The notes beneath the pieces were generated by a model that saw nothing but the letters and a program-made list of their open reading frames with translations, was not told the origin of the DNA and did not search any database. Positions 26,213 to 35,328 of a stretch of DNA of 64,000 nucleotides are shown in pieces. This stretch comes from JAJYUU01 sp963787665 (GTDB taxonomy: Bacteria > Actinomycetota > Actinomycetes > Streptosporangiales > Streptosporangiaceae), in assembly GCA_963787665.1 (NCBI GenBank), contig CAWBDZ010000006.1:310001-374000 (forward strand). Direction: 5' to 3'. Within the stretch, counting starts at the first letter, position 1. Each line of letters opens with the position of its first letter. The position numbers were made by a program, and so were the translations under genes.

Positions 26213-26925
26213 CTACCGGCCAGCAGGTTGCGGTCGTTCCGGCCGGCTCCGCGCAGTGGGTGCGGCTCGCGCGTCGCGCGCGGCTGCTGTCGTGGCTTAC
26301 GCTCGGCTGGCTGGGCATCGAGGCAGGAGTCGGCGTAGCGGCGGCGATCATTGCGGGATCGGTTGCTCTGCTCGGCTTCGGACTGGACAGCGGCATCGAA
26401 GCACTCGCCAGCATCATCGTCATATGGCGGTTCACTGGCTCACGGCTCAGCGGAGCCCTGTCAGAACGGCGCGCGCAGAAGCTTGTCTCGCTGAGCTTCT
26501 ATCTCTTGGCGCCTTACATCGCTGTCGAGGGCATCCTTGGCCTTGTCGCTGGTGACCGGCCCGAAACAAGCGTGGTGGGCATCGTCCTCACGGCGGGGAC
26601 ATTCCTGCTTGAGCCACCACTCGGCGTGGTCAAGCGCCGCCTTGGACGCCAGCTCGGCTCGACCGCGACGGCAGGCGAAGGCACTCAGAACCTACTCTGT
26701 GCCTACCTGGCCGGTGCTGTCTTCGTCGGCCTAGTCGCTAACACTGTGCTCAGCTGGTGGTGGCTCGATAGCACGGTCGCACTGATCATCGCGGCATGGG
26801 CCGTCCGGGAGGGCCGGAATACTTGGCGCGGCGACGCTTGCGCATGTCCATGTACGGACCCTGTTACCGCCCCGGTGAGTAGCTTGCCGGTCGGAGTCAG
26901 ATCCATCCGTAGGATGAGCCGGTGA
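26209..26925 (+). CDS. CDF-like cation transporter
   Basis: 238 aa membrane protein resembling the membrane part of cation diffusion facilitators: GSVALLGFGLDSGIEALASIIV corresponds to helix 2 with its acidic metal site, and WWWLDSTVALIIAAWAVREGR to helix 5. It lacks the usual cytoplasmic C-terminal domain and instead ends with a short tail containing DACACPC, a possible metal(loid)-binding cluster. Start and stop overlap both neighbours by four bases. Efflux or, in this context, cobalt handling for the downstream nitrile hydratase is inference. Confidence 0.75.
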   Translation: MTTGQQVAVVPAGSAQWVRLARRARLLSWLTLGWLGIEAGVGVAAAIIAGSVALLGFGLDSGIEALASIIVIWRFTGSRLSGALSERRAQKLVSLSFYLLAPYIAVEGILGLVAGDRPETSVVGIVLTAGTFLLEPPLGVVKRRLGRQLGSTATAGEGTQNLLCAYLAGAVFVGLVANTVLSWWWLDSTVALIIAAWAVREGRNTWRGDACACPCTDPVTAPVSSLPVGVRSIRRMSR

Positions 26926-27182
26926 GCAGAGTTCATGACGTCGGCGGCCAGACCGGCTTCGGGCCAGTTCCAGCCGACCAGGGTCAGACCGAGTTCGAAG
27001 CCGACTGGGAGGCGCGTGTGTGGGCGCTTAACGCGGTGCTGCGACGGCGCGGCGTCTACAACTCTGACGAGTTCCGTGACGCGATCGAGCGGATCCCGCC
27101 GCAGGATTACCTCGCCGCGTCGTACTTCGAGCGCTGGCTACTGGCGATAGAGATGCTGCTAACCGAGAAGGGCGCGGCGTGA
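26922..27182 (+). CDS. nitrile hydratase beta subunit, N-terminal half
   Basis: 86 aa protein starting MSRVHDVGGQTGFGPV, the hallmark start of nitrile hydratase beta and thiocyanate hydrolase beta chains, followed by the helical region with PPQDYLAASYFERWLLAIEMLL. It corresponds only to the N-terminal half of a normal beta subunit. Split beta chains occur in thiocyanate hydrolase and in toyocamycin nitrile hydratase; the small size is closest to the latter. The GTG start overlaps the stop of the transporter gene (GTGA). Confidence 0.85.
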   Translation: MSRVHDVGGQTGFGPVPADQGQTEFEADWEARVWALNAVLRRRGVYNSDEFRDAIERIPPQDYLAASYFERWLLAIEMLLTEKGAA

Positions 27183-27448
27183 AGTTCTCGGCCGGGTCGC
27201 TGGTCCGCGCCAGCCCGATCGATCCCGATCATCACACTCGGCTGCCGCGCTACGCGGCCGGACGCGTCGGCGAAATCGTCGAGGCCGAAGGTGAATGGCC
27301 ATTGCCGGACGACGTGGCTCGCGGCGTCGCGGAGCCGCGGGTGGAGACGGTATACGCGGTACGGTTCACGGCCACGGATCTGTGGGGTGAGGGCACTCAC
27401 GCGGTGACCATCGACATGTGGGAGTCCTACCTGGAGGCGGCGCGGTGA
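27179..27448 (+). CDS. nitrile hydratase beta subunit, C-terminal SH3-like half
   Basis: 89 aa SH3-like barrel protein: FSAGSLVRASPIDPDHHTRLPRY, RVGEIVEAEGEWPLPDDVA, VYAVRFTATDLWGEG, VTIDMWESYLEAA. It matches the C-terminal domain of nitrile hydratase beta. The GTG at 27179 overlaps the previous stop and its own stop overlaps the alpha gene, so the three chains should be made in equal amounts. Confidence 0.87.
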   Translation: MKFSAGSLVRASPIDPDHHTRLPRYAAGRVGEIVEAEGEWPLPDDVARGVAEPRVETVYAVRFTATDLWGEGTHAVTIDMWESYLEAAR

Positions 27449-28044
27449 AGGCCGACGACGGTCACGTCCACCTGCCGATCGCGGCACGGGTCCGAGCGCT
27501 GGAGGATCGCGTGGTCGCCGCCGGGCTGGCATCTGACGACGAGCTCGACGCGATACTAGCCGGGGCGTTCAAGGACGCGTCACCAGTCAACGGCGCCAGA
27601 ATCGTGGCCCGCGCCTGGACCGACAGCGCCTACCAGGAACGCCTGCTCGCTAACGGCAGCGCGGCTGCTGCCGAACTCGGATTCCAGACGCTCCGCACCG
27701 GCGGCGGCGGTTTCCGGCTGAAGGTCGTGGCGAACGCACCGGGCCAGCACAACATGATTGTCTGCACGCTGTGCTCGTGCTATCCGATCTCGCTGCTCGG
27801 GCCGTCGCCGAGTTGGTACAAGAGCCTCGCTTACCGGTCACGTGCGGTCCGCGAGCCTCGCGCGGTGCTCGCAGAGTTTGGCCTCATGCTGCCGGCCGAC
27901 GTCGACATCACGGTCTGGGATGCCAGCGCCGAAACGCGCTACCTGGTGCTGCCGATGCGGCCGGCTGACACCGCGGACCTGCGCGAGGACCAGCTCGTCA
28001 GCCTTGTCAGCCGTAACGGCATGATCGGCACCGCCGCGGTCTAG
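27445..28044 (+). CDS. nitrile hydratase alpha subunit, cobalt type
   Basis: 199 aa catalytic subunit. The metal-binding claw VCTLCSCY (residues about 107-114) has Thr after the first Cys, the cobalt-type form; two of these Cys are oxidised to sulfenic and sulfinic acids in active enzymes. It is preceded by the family's VVANAPGQHNMIV and followed by PSPSWYKSLAYRSRAVREPRAVL. It hydrates nitriles to amides, or hydrolyses thiocyanate in the SCNase branch. The order betaN-betaC-alpha is that of scnBAC genes, while the chain sizes resemble toyocamycin nitrile hydratase. The GTG overlaps the previous stop by four bases. No separate activator gene is seen downstream. Confidence 0.9.
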   Translation: MKADDGHVHLPIAARVRALEDRVVAAGLASDDELDAILAGAFKDASPVNGARIVARAWTDSAYQERLLANGSAAAAELGFQTLRTGGGGFRLKVVANAPGQHNMIVCTLCSCYPISLLGPSPSWYKSLAYRSRAVREPRAVLAEFGLMLPADVDITVWDASAETRYLVLPMRPADTADLREDQLVSLVSRNGMIGTAAV

Positions 28045-28088
28045 CAAGGTGGCGGCTGCCGCAGGCCATTCACCGGCGCGGCCAGCGC

Positions 28089-28733
28089 TCAGGGCGCGAG
28101 CGTGAACGGCGGGTACTGGTCGGTGATCAGCGTTATCGCGTAGCCGATGACCCGGTTGTGCCAGCGCGCGACGCCTTCAATGAAGTCGAACATCCCGCGG
28201 GGATAGCGGCCAGTGAGCAAGACGGCGAACCAGGCCACGATCAGGATCACGATCGCCACGATGTCCAGGAACAACAGCACGATGTAATGCGGTATGGCCA
28301 GGAACCACTTCACCAGCGGCAGCCAGCGGTTCAGGTCCTGGGCGGCGTTCGGGTACTGGTAGTCGAGATGGACCGACTGGTGCTCGTCGGTGGACGGGTA
28401 CTTGTCGTCCATCAGCGCCAGGTAAATGAAGACACGCATGCCGAACCGCTGCAGCTCGAGGTTCCAGTCGAACCACCAGCGCGGGTACTTCTGCCGGAAC
28501 AAGATCATCAGCAGCGGACCGAAGAACAGCAGTCCGCCGGCGCCTGCCGCCGCTTGATGTCCGTAGCTCCACTGCCACGCGCCGCCGTCCACCGTGCCGA
28601 GGACGATCCCGATGGGAATGACCGTGAAGATCCGGAAGAAACTGGTCACGCGGTCCAAGTCCCGATCGGGATAGTCGACCGAGAAGCTAACGGGGTGCGA
28701 GGCTCCGCTAACGGGGTATGAGGTTCCGTTCAT
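28089..28733 (-). CDS. DUF4389 membrane protein
   Basis: 214 aa protein with about four hydrophobic helices and the DUF4389 pattern: VDYPDRDLDRVTSFFRIFTVIP, FRQKYPRWWFDWNLELQRFGMRV, IVAWFAVLLTGRYPRGMFDFIEG, RVIGYAITLITDQYPPF. The function is unknown. The ATG at 28733 follows GGAGG by five bases. It is convergent with the nitrile hydratase genes. Confidence 0.85.
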   Translation of the reverse strand: MNGTSYPVSGASHPVSFSVDYPDRDLDRVTSFFRIFTVIPIGIVLGTVDGGAWQWSYGHQAAAGAGGLLFFGPLLMILFRQKYPRWWFDWNLELQRFGMRVFIYLALMDDKYPSTDEHQSVHLDYQYPNAAQDLNRWLPLVKWFLAIPHYIVLLFLDIVAIVILIVAWFAVLLTGRYPRGMFDFIEGVARWHNRVIGYAITLITDQYPPFTLAP

Positions 28734-28803
28734 GACGACCTCCTTCGCTGACTCCCTACCGCTGGGAGAATGTACTCCTCACACACGCGAGTAGGTAGCC
28801 GCC

Positions 28804-30516
28804 ATGCGCATCGACTGGGATGTCCCCATCCCGATGGACGACGACCTGCTGCTGCGCGGCGACGTCTTCCGACCGGACGAGGATGGCCGTTACCCGGTGA
28901 TCATGACGCACGGGCCGTACGGGAAGTGGCTTGCCTTTCAGGACGGCTTCCCGCGCCAGTGGGCGAACCTTGAGTCCGAGCATCCGGATGCGCTGGCGGG
29001 CTCCTCTCACCTGCATCAAAACTGGGAGACCGTCGACCCGGAGAAATGGGTGCCCGACGGGTACGTCGTGATCCGGGTTGACTCCCGCGGCGCCGGGAGG
29101 TCGCCAGGCTTCCTCGATATTTTCTCCCCGAGGGAAACGGCAGACTACTACCAGTGCATCGAATGGGCCGCCGCTCAGCCTTGGAGTAACGGGAAGGTCG
29201 GGCTCCTCGGCGTTTCTTACTACGCGATCAACCAGTGGCAGGTCGCCGCGCTTCAGCCGCCGCATCTGGCCGCGATCTGCCCATGGGAAGGCGGCAGCGA
29301 CTTTTACCGGGACTTCACCCGGCACGGCGGCATACTCAACGTCTTCGTCCGCCAGTGGTACCCGCCGCAGGTGGCGGGGGTGCAGCACGGCGTCGGCGAG
29401 CGCGGCCCCAGGCATCGCGCGACCGGCGGGCTGGCCGCCGGGCCGGAGACGCTGAGCGAGCAGGAGCTGGCGGCAAACCGCGCCGACACGCCAGGGCAGG
29501 TGCTGGCTCGTCCGCTCGCCGACGACTACTACAAAGACCGCAGCCCGGAACTCGAGAAGATCACCGTGCCGGTGCTGTCCGCCGCGAACTGGGCGCACCA
29601 TCTGCACACCAGGGGCAACTTCGAGGGTTATACCCGGGCGGGCAGCACGCACAAGTGGCTTGAGGCCCACGGCCTGCAGCACTGGGCCGAGTTCTACACC
29701 GACTATGGAGTCCGCCTGCAGAAACGGTTCTTCGGCCACTTCCTCAAGGGGGAGGACACTGGCTGGGACGCGCAGCCGCCGGTCCTGCTCCAGGTGCGGC
29801 ACGTGGACGGCAGCTTCACCGAGCGCGCGGAGAACCAGTGGCCGCTGGCGCGTACCGAGTGGACCCGGTTCCACCTGGACATCGAGCGACGCCAGCTTGG
29901 CGCGCAGCCCGACGCGACCGAGCGGAGCGTGAGGTTCGGCGCGGCGGGGGACGGCCTGGAGTTCTGGACGCCGCCGCTGGACCGCGAGCTAGAGATCACT
30001 GGACCGGCAGCGGCCCGGCTCACCGTCGCGTCGTCCACGCGCGACGCAGACATTTTCCTGACGCTCCGGGTGACCGACCCCGAAGGGCGCGACGTTACCT
30101 TCATAAGCGGGCAGGACCCGCACGGCTGCGTCGGGTTCGGCTGGCTGCGCGCGTCGCACCGTAAGACCGACCCTGAGCGCAGCCGCCCATATCGGCCATG
30201 GCACGCCCACGACGAAGAGCAACCGCTCACACCGGGCGAGCCGGTCGGACTCGATATCGAGATCTGGCCGACATCAATTGTCATCCCGGCCGGGTACCGG
30301 CTCGGCGTCACGGTACAGGGGCACGACTTCGAGCTGCCCGGCGACGGGCCATGGCCGACGGCGTTCGGCGTCACGATGCGCGGCCACGGGATCTTCGTGC
30401 ACGACGAGCCCGCGGACCGCCCGCCTGAGATCTTCGCCGGTGTCACCAGCCTGATCTCAGGCGGGTCGCGCCCGTCCTACTTGCTGCTACCGGTGATTCC
30501 GAGTCACCACCGGTAG
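28804..30516 (+). CDS. CocE/NonD family hydrolase (X-Pro dipeptidyl-peptidase fold)
   Basis: 570 aa alpha/beta hydrolase with a C-terminal jelly-roll domain. The nucleophile elbow is GLLGVSYYAINQW (the family usually has GxSYxG; here the last Gly is Ala). HGLQHW supplies a candidate His, and the beta domain follows from about residue 370 (LEITGPAAARLTVASS, then VPAGYRLGVTV-like IPAGYRLGVTVQGHDF). Members hydrolyse esters, cocaine-like acyl esters or acyl-peptides. No signal peptide is seen, so it is likely cytosolic. It converges on the secreted beta-helix gene with only 10 bases between. Confidence 0.87.
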   Translation: MRIDWDVPIPMDDDLLLRGDVFRPDEDGRYPVIMTHGPYGKWLAFQDGFPRQWANLESEHPDALAGSSHLHQNWETVDPEKWVPDGYVVIRVDSRGAGRSPGFLDIFSPRETADYYQCIEWAAAQPWSNGKVGLLGVSYYAINQWQVAALQPPHLAAICPWEGGSDFYRDFTRHGGILNVFVRQWYPPQVAGVQHGVGERGPRHRATGGLAAGPETLSEQELAANRADTPGQVLARPLADDYYKDRSPELEKITVPVLSAANWAHHLHTRGNFEGYTRAGSTHKWLEAHGLQHWAEFYTDYGVRLQKRFFGHFLKGEDTGWDAQPPVLLQVRHVDGSFTERAENQWPLARTEWTRFHLDIERRQLGAQPDATERSVRFGAAGDGLEFWTPPLDRELEITGPAAARLTVASSTRDADIFLTLRVTDPEGRDVTFISGQDPHGCVGFGWLRASHRKTDPERSRPYRPWHAHDEEQPLTPGEPVGLDIEIWPTSIVIPAGYRLGVTVQGHDFELPGDGPWPTAFGVTMRGHGIFVHDEPADRPPEIFAGVTSLISGGSRPSYLLLPVIPSHHR

Positions 30517-30526
30517 CTCGTGCCCG

Positions 30527-32476
30527 TCACGGGTAGCTCGCGACGTCCTGCGGCGCCTGTGTCCCCGGATTGGTGGATGTGGCCGGGCCGCCGACGCCGT
30601 TGATGACTGAGTTATCGCCGCCGGAGCCGGCGATCCACAACGCGAACACGTTATGGAACTGCACGCCAGGCGTGTCGGGTGCCTGGAACGCCTCACTGTC
30701 ATAGAGGGTCGCCGGCGTGTTGGTGAACACGACGTAGCTGCCCATCCCGTAGCCCTGGAACGTCCGGACGTTCCGCGTCACCAGGAACGACGGGTAGCCG
30801 TCCTGGCTTCGTGACGCCATCCAGGCGGACTGGCTGGGCGGATCGTAGGGCAGTTCGTTCTGGAAGAAGATGTTCGTGCCGCCCTGGCCACTCCAGATCA
30901 CCTCGTACTTCTGGTAGTGCTCGACTGCCAGGCCATAGGACGTGACGTTGTCGCCGGTGACGATCACGCCGGTGGCGCCGGTGTTCTGCGTCCAGCCGAC
31001 GGCGTTGCCGTGGTCGGCCCGCCACGCCCACACGTCGTCGATGATCGAGTTGCTCGCATTGTCGAGCATGCTGACCGTGGCTGCGACGTTGGTCGTCTCG
31101 GCACCGCCGATGCGGAAGAACACGTCCTGGATGGTGTCCGGATCGGCTGCATCGGCCGGCCCTGAATGCCCGACTGACAGCAGCACCGGCGAATTGACCG
31201 GGCCAGCGTCGAAGATGAGGCCGGATAGCTTCACGCCGTCGTTAGAGACGGCGATCATCGCCGGGCCGCCGTGCTGCGGCACCAGCGTGGCAAATCCCTG
31301 ACCAAGCACGACCGTGTCGGGATGGCTGATCACGATGGGCTGGTCAAGGTTGTAGACGCCGGGAGTCAGGATGAGGTTCTTCCGGTGCGCCAGCGCGGCA
31401 TTGATCGCCCCGACCGGCGTGGCCGAGTCCGCTACGAAGAACTTCGACAGCGGTATCGATTGCCCGGCTTCGCTGCCGCTGGCCCACGACGGACCCGATG
31501 AATTGTGCTGGACAGCGGGCACGAAGACGTTGTAGTTCCCGCCCGAGTCTGTATACAGGAACGGCTCCTCCGCCGTCACCGGGCTCGTCGCAAGGACGGT
31601 GTTCTGGTCACACTGGCCGCCGAAAGCTGGCGACGGCGCTCCCTCGACCCCGGCGTAGACCATGTTCCAGAGCCCGCCGTTATCCGGGGCGCACCCGTTG
31701 GACCCGCCTATCTCGCTGTTGCGGACCATGAACTGCTGGTTGCCGTAGAAGTTGAGATCGCCGCTGAACTGGCTGTCGGCGATGAAGCCGCCGCTGGCGA
31801 AGTTCTTATTTGCGCAGTAGTCCTGGAAAACGACGCTGCCGTTGACGATCGCGCGGCGGATCGGTGAAGCCTGGGAGGCGGACCACATCTCGGCAGAGTT
31901 CGTGCAGTACTTGGTGAAGGGGTCCAGGACCGGGGGCGCGTAATCCGGCGGCGAGCTCGGCAGGGTCACGTTCAGCGTCAGGTTGGACAGCGAGCGCCAG
32001 AAGTTGTCGTCGGAGTTGCAGTAACTGGTGTTGGGCGTGCACAGGTTGTTGAACACGTCGATGGCACCGTTGACGACGGTGGCCTGCGGCAGGTAGCCGA
32101 GGCCAGCGACCTCGGTGTAGTAACCAACCTGGAAGACCAGCGGGTCGGCTGCCGACCCGTACGTGCCGGGCTCGAAGAAGATGGCGTAGCGCTGGCTGTC
32201 GAACTGGCTCGCCACGGGTACTTGCTGGGTCGAGATGGTGTTCAGGTCAGCCTGGATGGCGGCCTGGCTCATCGTGTCGTTGAACACGCAGACGTTAGGG
32301 CCGAAGGCTGCGACGTTCGCGTCCGCGCACGGGGACGGCGTGTCGGCGGCGGCTGTGCCGGCCGAGGTGACGGCTAGTCCGCTCACGGCCAGTGCGACTG
32401 CGGCTAACGCCGCCAGGCGGCGTCGCGCTCCCCGGGACCGGACTTGGGCCCATCCAGACTGGCTGGCTTCATGCAT
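30527..32476 (-). CDS. secreted right-handed beta-helix protein
   Basis: 649 aa exported protein. A signal peptide (RRRLAALAAVALAVSGLAVTS, then AAA) is followed by a long Asn/Gly/Ser/Val-rich region with repeated short strands typical of a parallel beta-helix, for example NLILTPGVYNLDQPIVISHP, TVVLGQGFATLVPQHGGPAM and DGVKLSGLIFDAGPVNSPVL. This layout matches pectate-lyase/GH55-like folds, so a polysaccharide-active enzyme is plausible, but no catalytic set is identified. The ATG at 32476 follows GGAGGGAAG at good distance. It is divergent from a secreted beta-propeller gene. Confidence 0.78.
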   Translation of the reverse strand: MHEASQSGWAQVRSRGARRRLAALAAVALAVSGLAVTSAGTAAADTPSPCADANVAAFGPNVCVFNDTMSQAAIQADLNTISTQQVPVASQFDSQRYAIFFEPGTYGSAADPLVFQVGYYTEVAGLGYLPQATVVNGAIDVFNNLCTPNTSYCNSDDNFWRSLSNLTLNVTLPSSPPDYAPPVLDPFTKYCTNSAEMWSASQASPIRRAIVNGSVVFQDYCANKNFASGGFIADSQFSGDLNFYGNQQFMVRNSEIGGSNGCAPDNGGLWNMVYAGVEGAPSPAFGGQCDQNTVLATSPVTAEEPFLYTDSGGNYNVFVPAVQHNSSGPSWASGSEAGQSIPLSKFFVADSATPVGAINAALAHRKNLILTPGVYNLDQPIVISHPDTVVLGQGFATLVPQHGGPAMIAVSNDGVKLSGLIFDAGPVNSPVLLSVGHSGPADAADPDTIQDVFFRIGGAETTNVAATVSMLDNASNSIIDDVWAWRADHGNAVGWTQNTGATGVIVTGDNVTSYGLAVEHYQKYEVIWSGQGGTNIFFQNELPYDPPSQSAWMASRSQDGYPSFLVTRNVRTFQGYGMGSYVVFTNTPATLYDSEAFQAPDTPGVQFHNVFALWIAGSGGDNSVINGVGGPATSTNPGTQAPQDVASYP

Positions 32477-32694
32477 GATGGCTTCCCTCCTTGTCTGGTT
32501 GCTGCCGGCTTACTGCTGCTCAGCAACGTTCCGTATGCTTCGGGATATATAGAGCACCTGTACCGGTCTATATCGGGCTATCAATCGAGTCAACACTGAT
32601 CGAGCCGATTCCGGGACCGGTTGACAGCCGAGTTGACCGGTGTGATCTTTCAGGGGGAGCCTGGCGCGCGGGCTACCGGGCAGGGGGTTTGGCC
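32477..32694. promoter_or_regulatory. divergent promoter region with GATATA inverted repeat
   Basis: 218 bases between two divergent genes for exported proteins. GATATATAGA (32544-32553) and TCTATATC (32567-32574) form an imperfect AT-rich inverted repeat with a 13-base spacer. TTGACA and TTGACC at 32619-32640 are -35-like hexamers for the plus direction. The repeat could be a shared operator. Confidence 0.45.
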
Positions 32695-34050
32695 ATGTCT
32701 GCTAGCACGTGCCGGTCGAGTGCTCGCCGTATGGCAACCGCCAGCCTGGCCTCGCTGGGTCTGGCGGCGGCCTTGCTGGCTGCCCAGGCTGGCACTGCGC
32801 AGGCTGGCATGGCGCAGGCTGGCGCGGCGCTGGATGGCGGCCGGGGCTCGGCGGCCGCTGTGGCGGTGTCGGGTCCGCTGCACCCGCTCCCGCATGTAGG
32901 CAAGAACAGTTACCTCGGGCGCGTGTGGTGCTTGACAGCGGAAAGATGCTGGGCGGTGGGCGCCTATGCCAGAGCCAACGGGGCTGGTGCCAACGAGGCG
33001 CTGTACTGGAACGGCCGGAAATGGTCGCTGACACCCGCCGCCGAGCCGGCCGGCACGGCACCGGCCGACAACAACTTGCTCGTCGGCGTCGCGTGCGCAT
33101 CTTCCAAGGCGTGCTGGGCCGTTGGCTTCGACTTCGGATTCAGCGGCCCAGTCGTCAACCAGGCGCTGCGCTGGACCGGCACACGATGGTCTTGGGTGCG
33201 TACGCCGCAGCCTGGCGGGACAGCCAATAACGCACTCAACGAGCTGACCGGCATCAGCTGTCCCGCGGTACGCGAGTGCTGGGCCGTGGGCAGCTACACC
33301 AACCGCAGCCGGAGCCGCGGCCAGATCCTGCGCTGGAACGGCGGCAAGTGGTCCGAGGTCTCGATCCCCAACCCGGCCGGCCATAGCGCTTCTGATGCCA
33401 GCAGCCTCGCGGCGGTGACATGCGCGTCGACCCGGAGTTGCTGGGCTGTCGGCGGCTACAGCAAAGCGCTCAGGCGGGGGAGAGTGCGGCTTAACGAGGC
33501 CTTGCACTGGAACGGGCGCAGGTGGTCGCTGGTGGCGACTCCTCAGCCGGCTGGGACCGCAGCGACTGCTCTGAATGAGCTAAGCGGCGCGTCCTGCACC
33601 TCGGCTCACAATTGCTGGGCCGTAGGCGACTACGGCAGCGTTTCCGCCACAGGCCGCAGCCTTAACCAGATGTTGCACTGGAATGGGACCAAGTGGTCCG
33701 CGGTATCCGCCCCGGAACCTGACGGCACCGGCCGGGGCGCCGCCAACTCGGTCACCGCCGTTTCGTGTACCTCGGCCAGCAACTGCTGGGCTGCCGGCGA
33801 CTACGGCAACCTTCTGGCCGCAACCGAAGCGGTAAAAAATCAGGTGCTGCACTGGAACGGGAAGAAGTGGGTCCGCAGCCCGAGTCCTGATCCGGCCGGC
33901 ACCAGCGGCGGCGACTACAACGCCCTCGACGGGATCAGCTGCGCGTCGGCGGCCAGCTGCTGGGCCGTGGGCACCGGGCAGCCGAAGACCGGAACCGCCC
34001 GGGGCCAAGCGCTGCGCTGGAACGGGGCCCGCTGGTCTGGTTACAGCTAG
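32695..34050 (+). CDS. secreted seven-repeat beta-propeller-like protein
   Basis: 451 aa exported protein. The signal peptide (MATASLASLGLAAALLAAQ) is followed by three AQAG repeats and then seven repeats of 53-58 residues, each with C-x-S-x3-x-CWAVG and a later NxxLxWNGxxW. The CWAVG motifs start near residues 85, 140, 196, 249, 307, 364 and 422 (the sixth is CWAAG). Seven such blades predict a closed beta-propeller, with the paired Cys of each blade probably forming disulfides outside the cell. A binding or adhesion role is likely; no catalytic motif is seen. ATG 32695 was chosen by the signal peptide. Confidence 0.8.
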   Translation: MSASTCRSSARRMATASLASLGLAAALLAAQAGTAQAGMAQAGAALDGGRGSAAAVAVSGPLHPLPHVGKNSYLGRVWCLTAERCWAVGAYARANGAGANEALYWNGRKWSLTPAAEPAGTAPADNNLLVGVACASSKACWAVGFDFGFSGPVVNQALRWTGTRWSWVRTPQPGGTANNALNELTGISCPAVRECWAVGSYTNRSRSRGQILRWNGGKWSEVSIPNPAGHSASDASSLAAVTCASTRSCWAVGGYSKALRRGRVRLNEALHWNGRRWSLVATPQPAGTAATALNELSGASCTSAHNCWAVGDYGSVSATGRSLNQMLHWNGTKWSAVSAPEPDGTGRGAANSVTAVSCTSASNCWAAGDYGNLLAATEAVKNQVLHWNGKKWVRSPSPDPAGTSGGDYNALDGISCASAASCWAVGTGQPKTGTARGQALRWNGARWSGYS

Positions 34051-34075
34051 CATCGACAGTGAGGATGATGCTCCG

Positions 34076-35281
34076 GTGACCGTCCAAGACAGCCCGGCTG
34101 GGCCTGCCGCTCAGCCCGCGCTGAGACAGCCTGGGCCTGAGTTCCGCGCGCTCCTGCGGGGCCGCCCGGTAGCCCGGGTGCAATTGCCGGACGGCAGCGA
34201 TGCCTGGCTGGCCGGCGGCTACGAGGAAGTCCGCCAGGTGCTCGTCGACCAGCGCTTCTCCAGGGCGCTGGCAGTGGCTCCCGGCCGCTCGCTGCAGGGC
34301 ACTGAGATAGTCGCCGCGGGCTCCATCAACGGGCTGGACCCGCCCGAGCACACCAGGCTGCGCAAGCTCGTCGCCAGAGCGTTCACCGTCCGCCGGGTAG
34401 AGGCGATGCGCCCGCGCGTCGCCAGCATCGTCGCGGAGCTGATCGAGGCGTTCTGTGGCGGGCCGCAGCCAGCCGACCTGGTCGCGCGTTTCTCGCTGCC
34501 GCTGCCTGTCCAGGTCATCTGCGAGATGCTCGGCGTGCCGGCCGGGGACGTGGACCAGTTCCATGCCTGGTCCGACACCATCCTGGGCGACTGGGAGCGG
34601 GACAGCGAGCAGATCTTGCCAGCACTGGCCGACTTGTACGGCTACATGGCCCGGCTGATCGAGGCCAAGCGCGCCACGCCCGCTGACGACCTGATCACCG
34701 CGCTCATCGCCGCGCGCGACCAGGCTGACCGGCTGTCCGAGGAGGAACTCACCGTTCTCGGCTGCTCGCTGCTGATCGGCGGGCATGAGACCACCGCGAA
34801 CCAGATCAACATGTCGCTGCTGACCTTGCTTGATCACCCCGCCGAGCTGGCCAAGTTGCGCGCCGAGCCGGAGCTGATTCCCGGCGCGGTCGAAGAATTC
34901 TTGCGTTACGTCCGGCTGGGCGGCGGTGCCCTCCCGCCTGCCCGGGTGACCACCGAGGATGTGCAGCTCGGTGGCGTTACGATCCCGGCAGGCGAGGCGG
35001 TGCTGCCGTTGTTCGCCACTGCTAACCGCGACCCGTCGGTGTTCACCGACCCGGACCGGTTCGACGTTACCCGCGCGCCTGTCAACCAGCTGGCCTTCGG
35101 CGCCGGCGCTCATCACTGCCTCGGCGCCCAGCTCGCCCGCCTCGAGCTTCAGGAAGCGTTTCGCGGCTTGCTCAGCCGACTGCCCGGCCTGCGGCTGGCT
35201 GTGCCGGCCAGCGAGCTGCAGTTCAAGCCGGGAATGGCGCTTTACACCCTCCGTGAGCTGCCGGTCAGCTGGGACGCCTGA
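34076..35281 (+). CDS. cytochrome P450
   Basis: 401 aa soluble actinobacterial P450. I-helix GGHETT near residue 240, K-helix EEFLR near 283 and heme loop FGAGAHHCLGAQLAR near 340-354 with the proximal Cys are all present, as is the early LDPPEHTRLRKLVARAFT motif. It most resembles CYP105/107-type monooxygenases that hydroxylate small molecules or antibiotics. No ferredoxin gene is adjacent, so electrons must come from elsewhere. The GTG start lies 10 bases after GAGG. Confidence 0.93.
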   Translation: MTVQDSPAGPAAQPALRQPGPEFRALLRGRPVARVQLPDGSDAWLAGGYEEVRQVLVDQRFSRALAVAPGRSLQGTEIVAAGSINGLDPPEHTRLRKLVARAFTVRRVEAMRPRVASIVAELIEAFCGGPQPADLVARFSLPLPVQVICEMLGVPAGDVDQFHAWSDTILGDWERDSEQILPALADLYGYMARLIEAKRATPADDLITALIAARDQADRLSEEELTVLGCSLLIGGHETTANQINMSLLTLLDHPAELAKLRAEPELIPGAVEEFLRYVRLGGGALPPARVTTEDVQLGGVTIPAGEAVLPLFATANRDPSVFTDPDRFDVTRAPVNQLAFGAGAHHCLGAQLARLELQEAFRGLLSRLPGLRLAVPASELQFKPGMALYTLRELPVSWDA

Positions 35282-35328
35282 CTCGGCCGTCCGCAGGTGG
35301 GCGGCAGCCGCGCTGCTACCGTTCGGCC

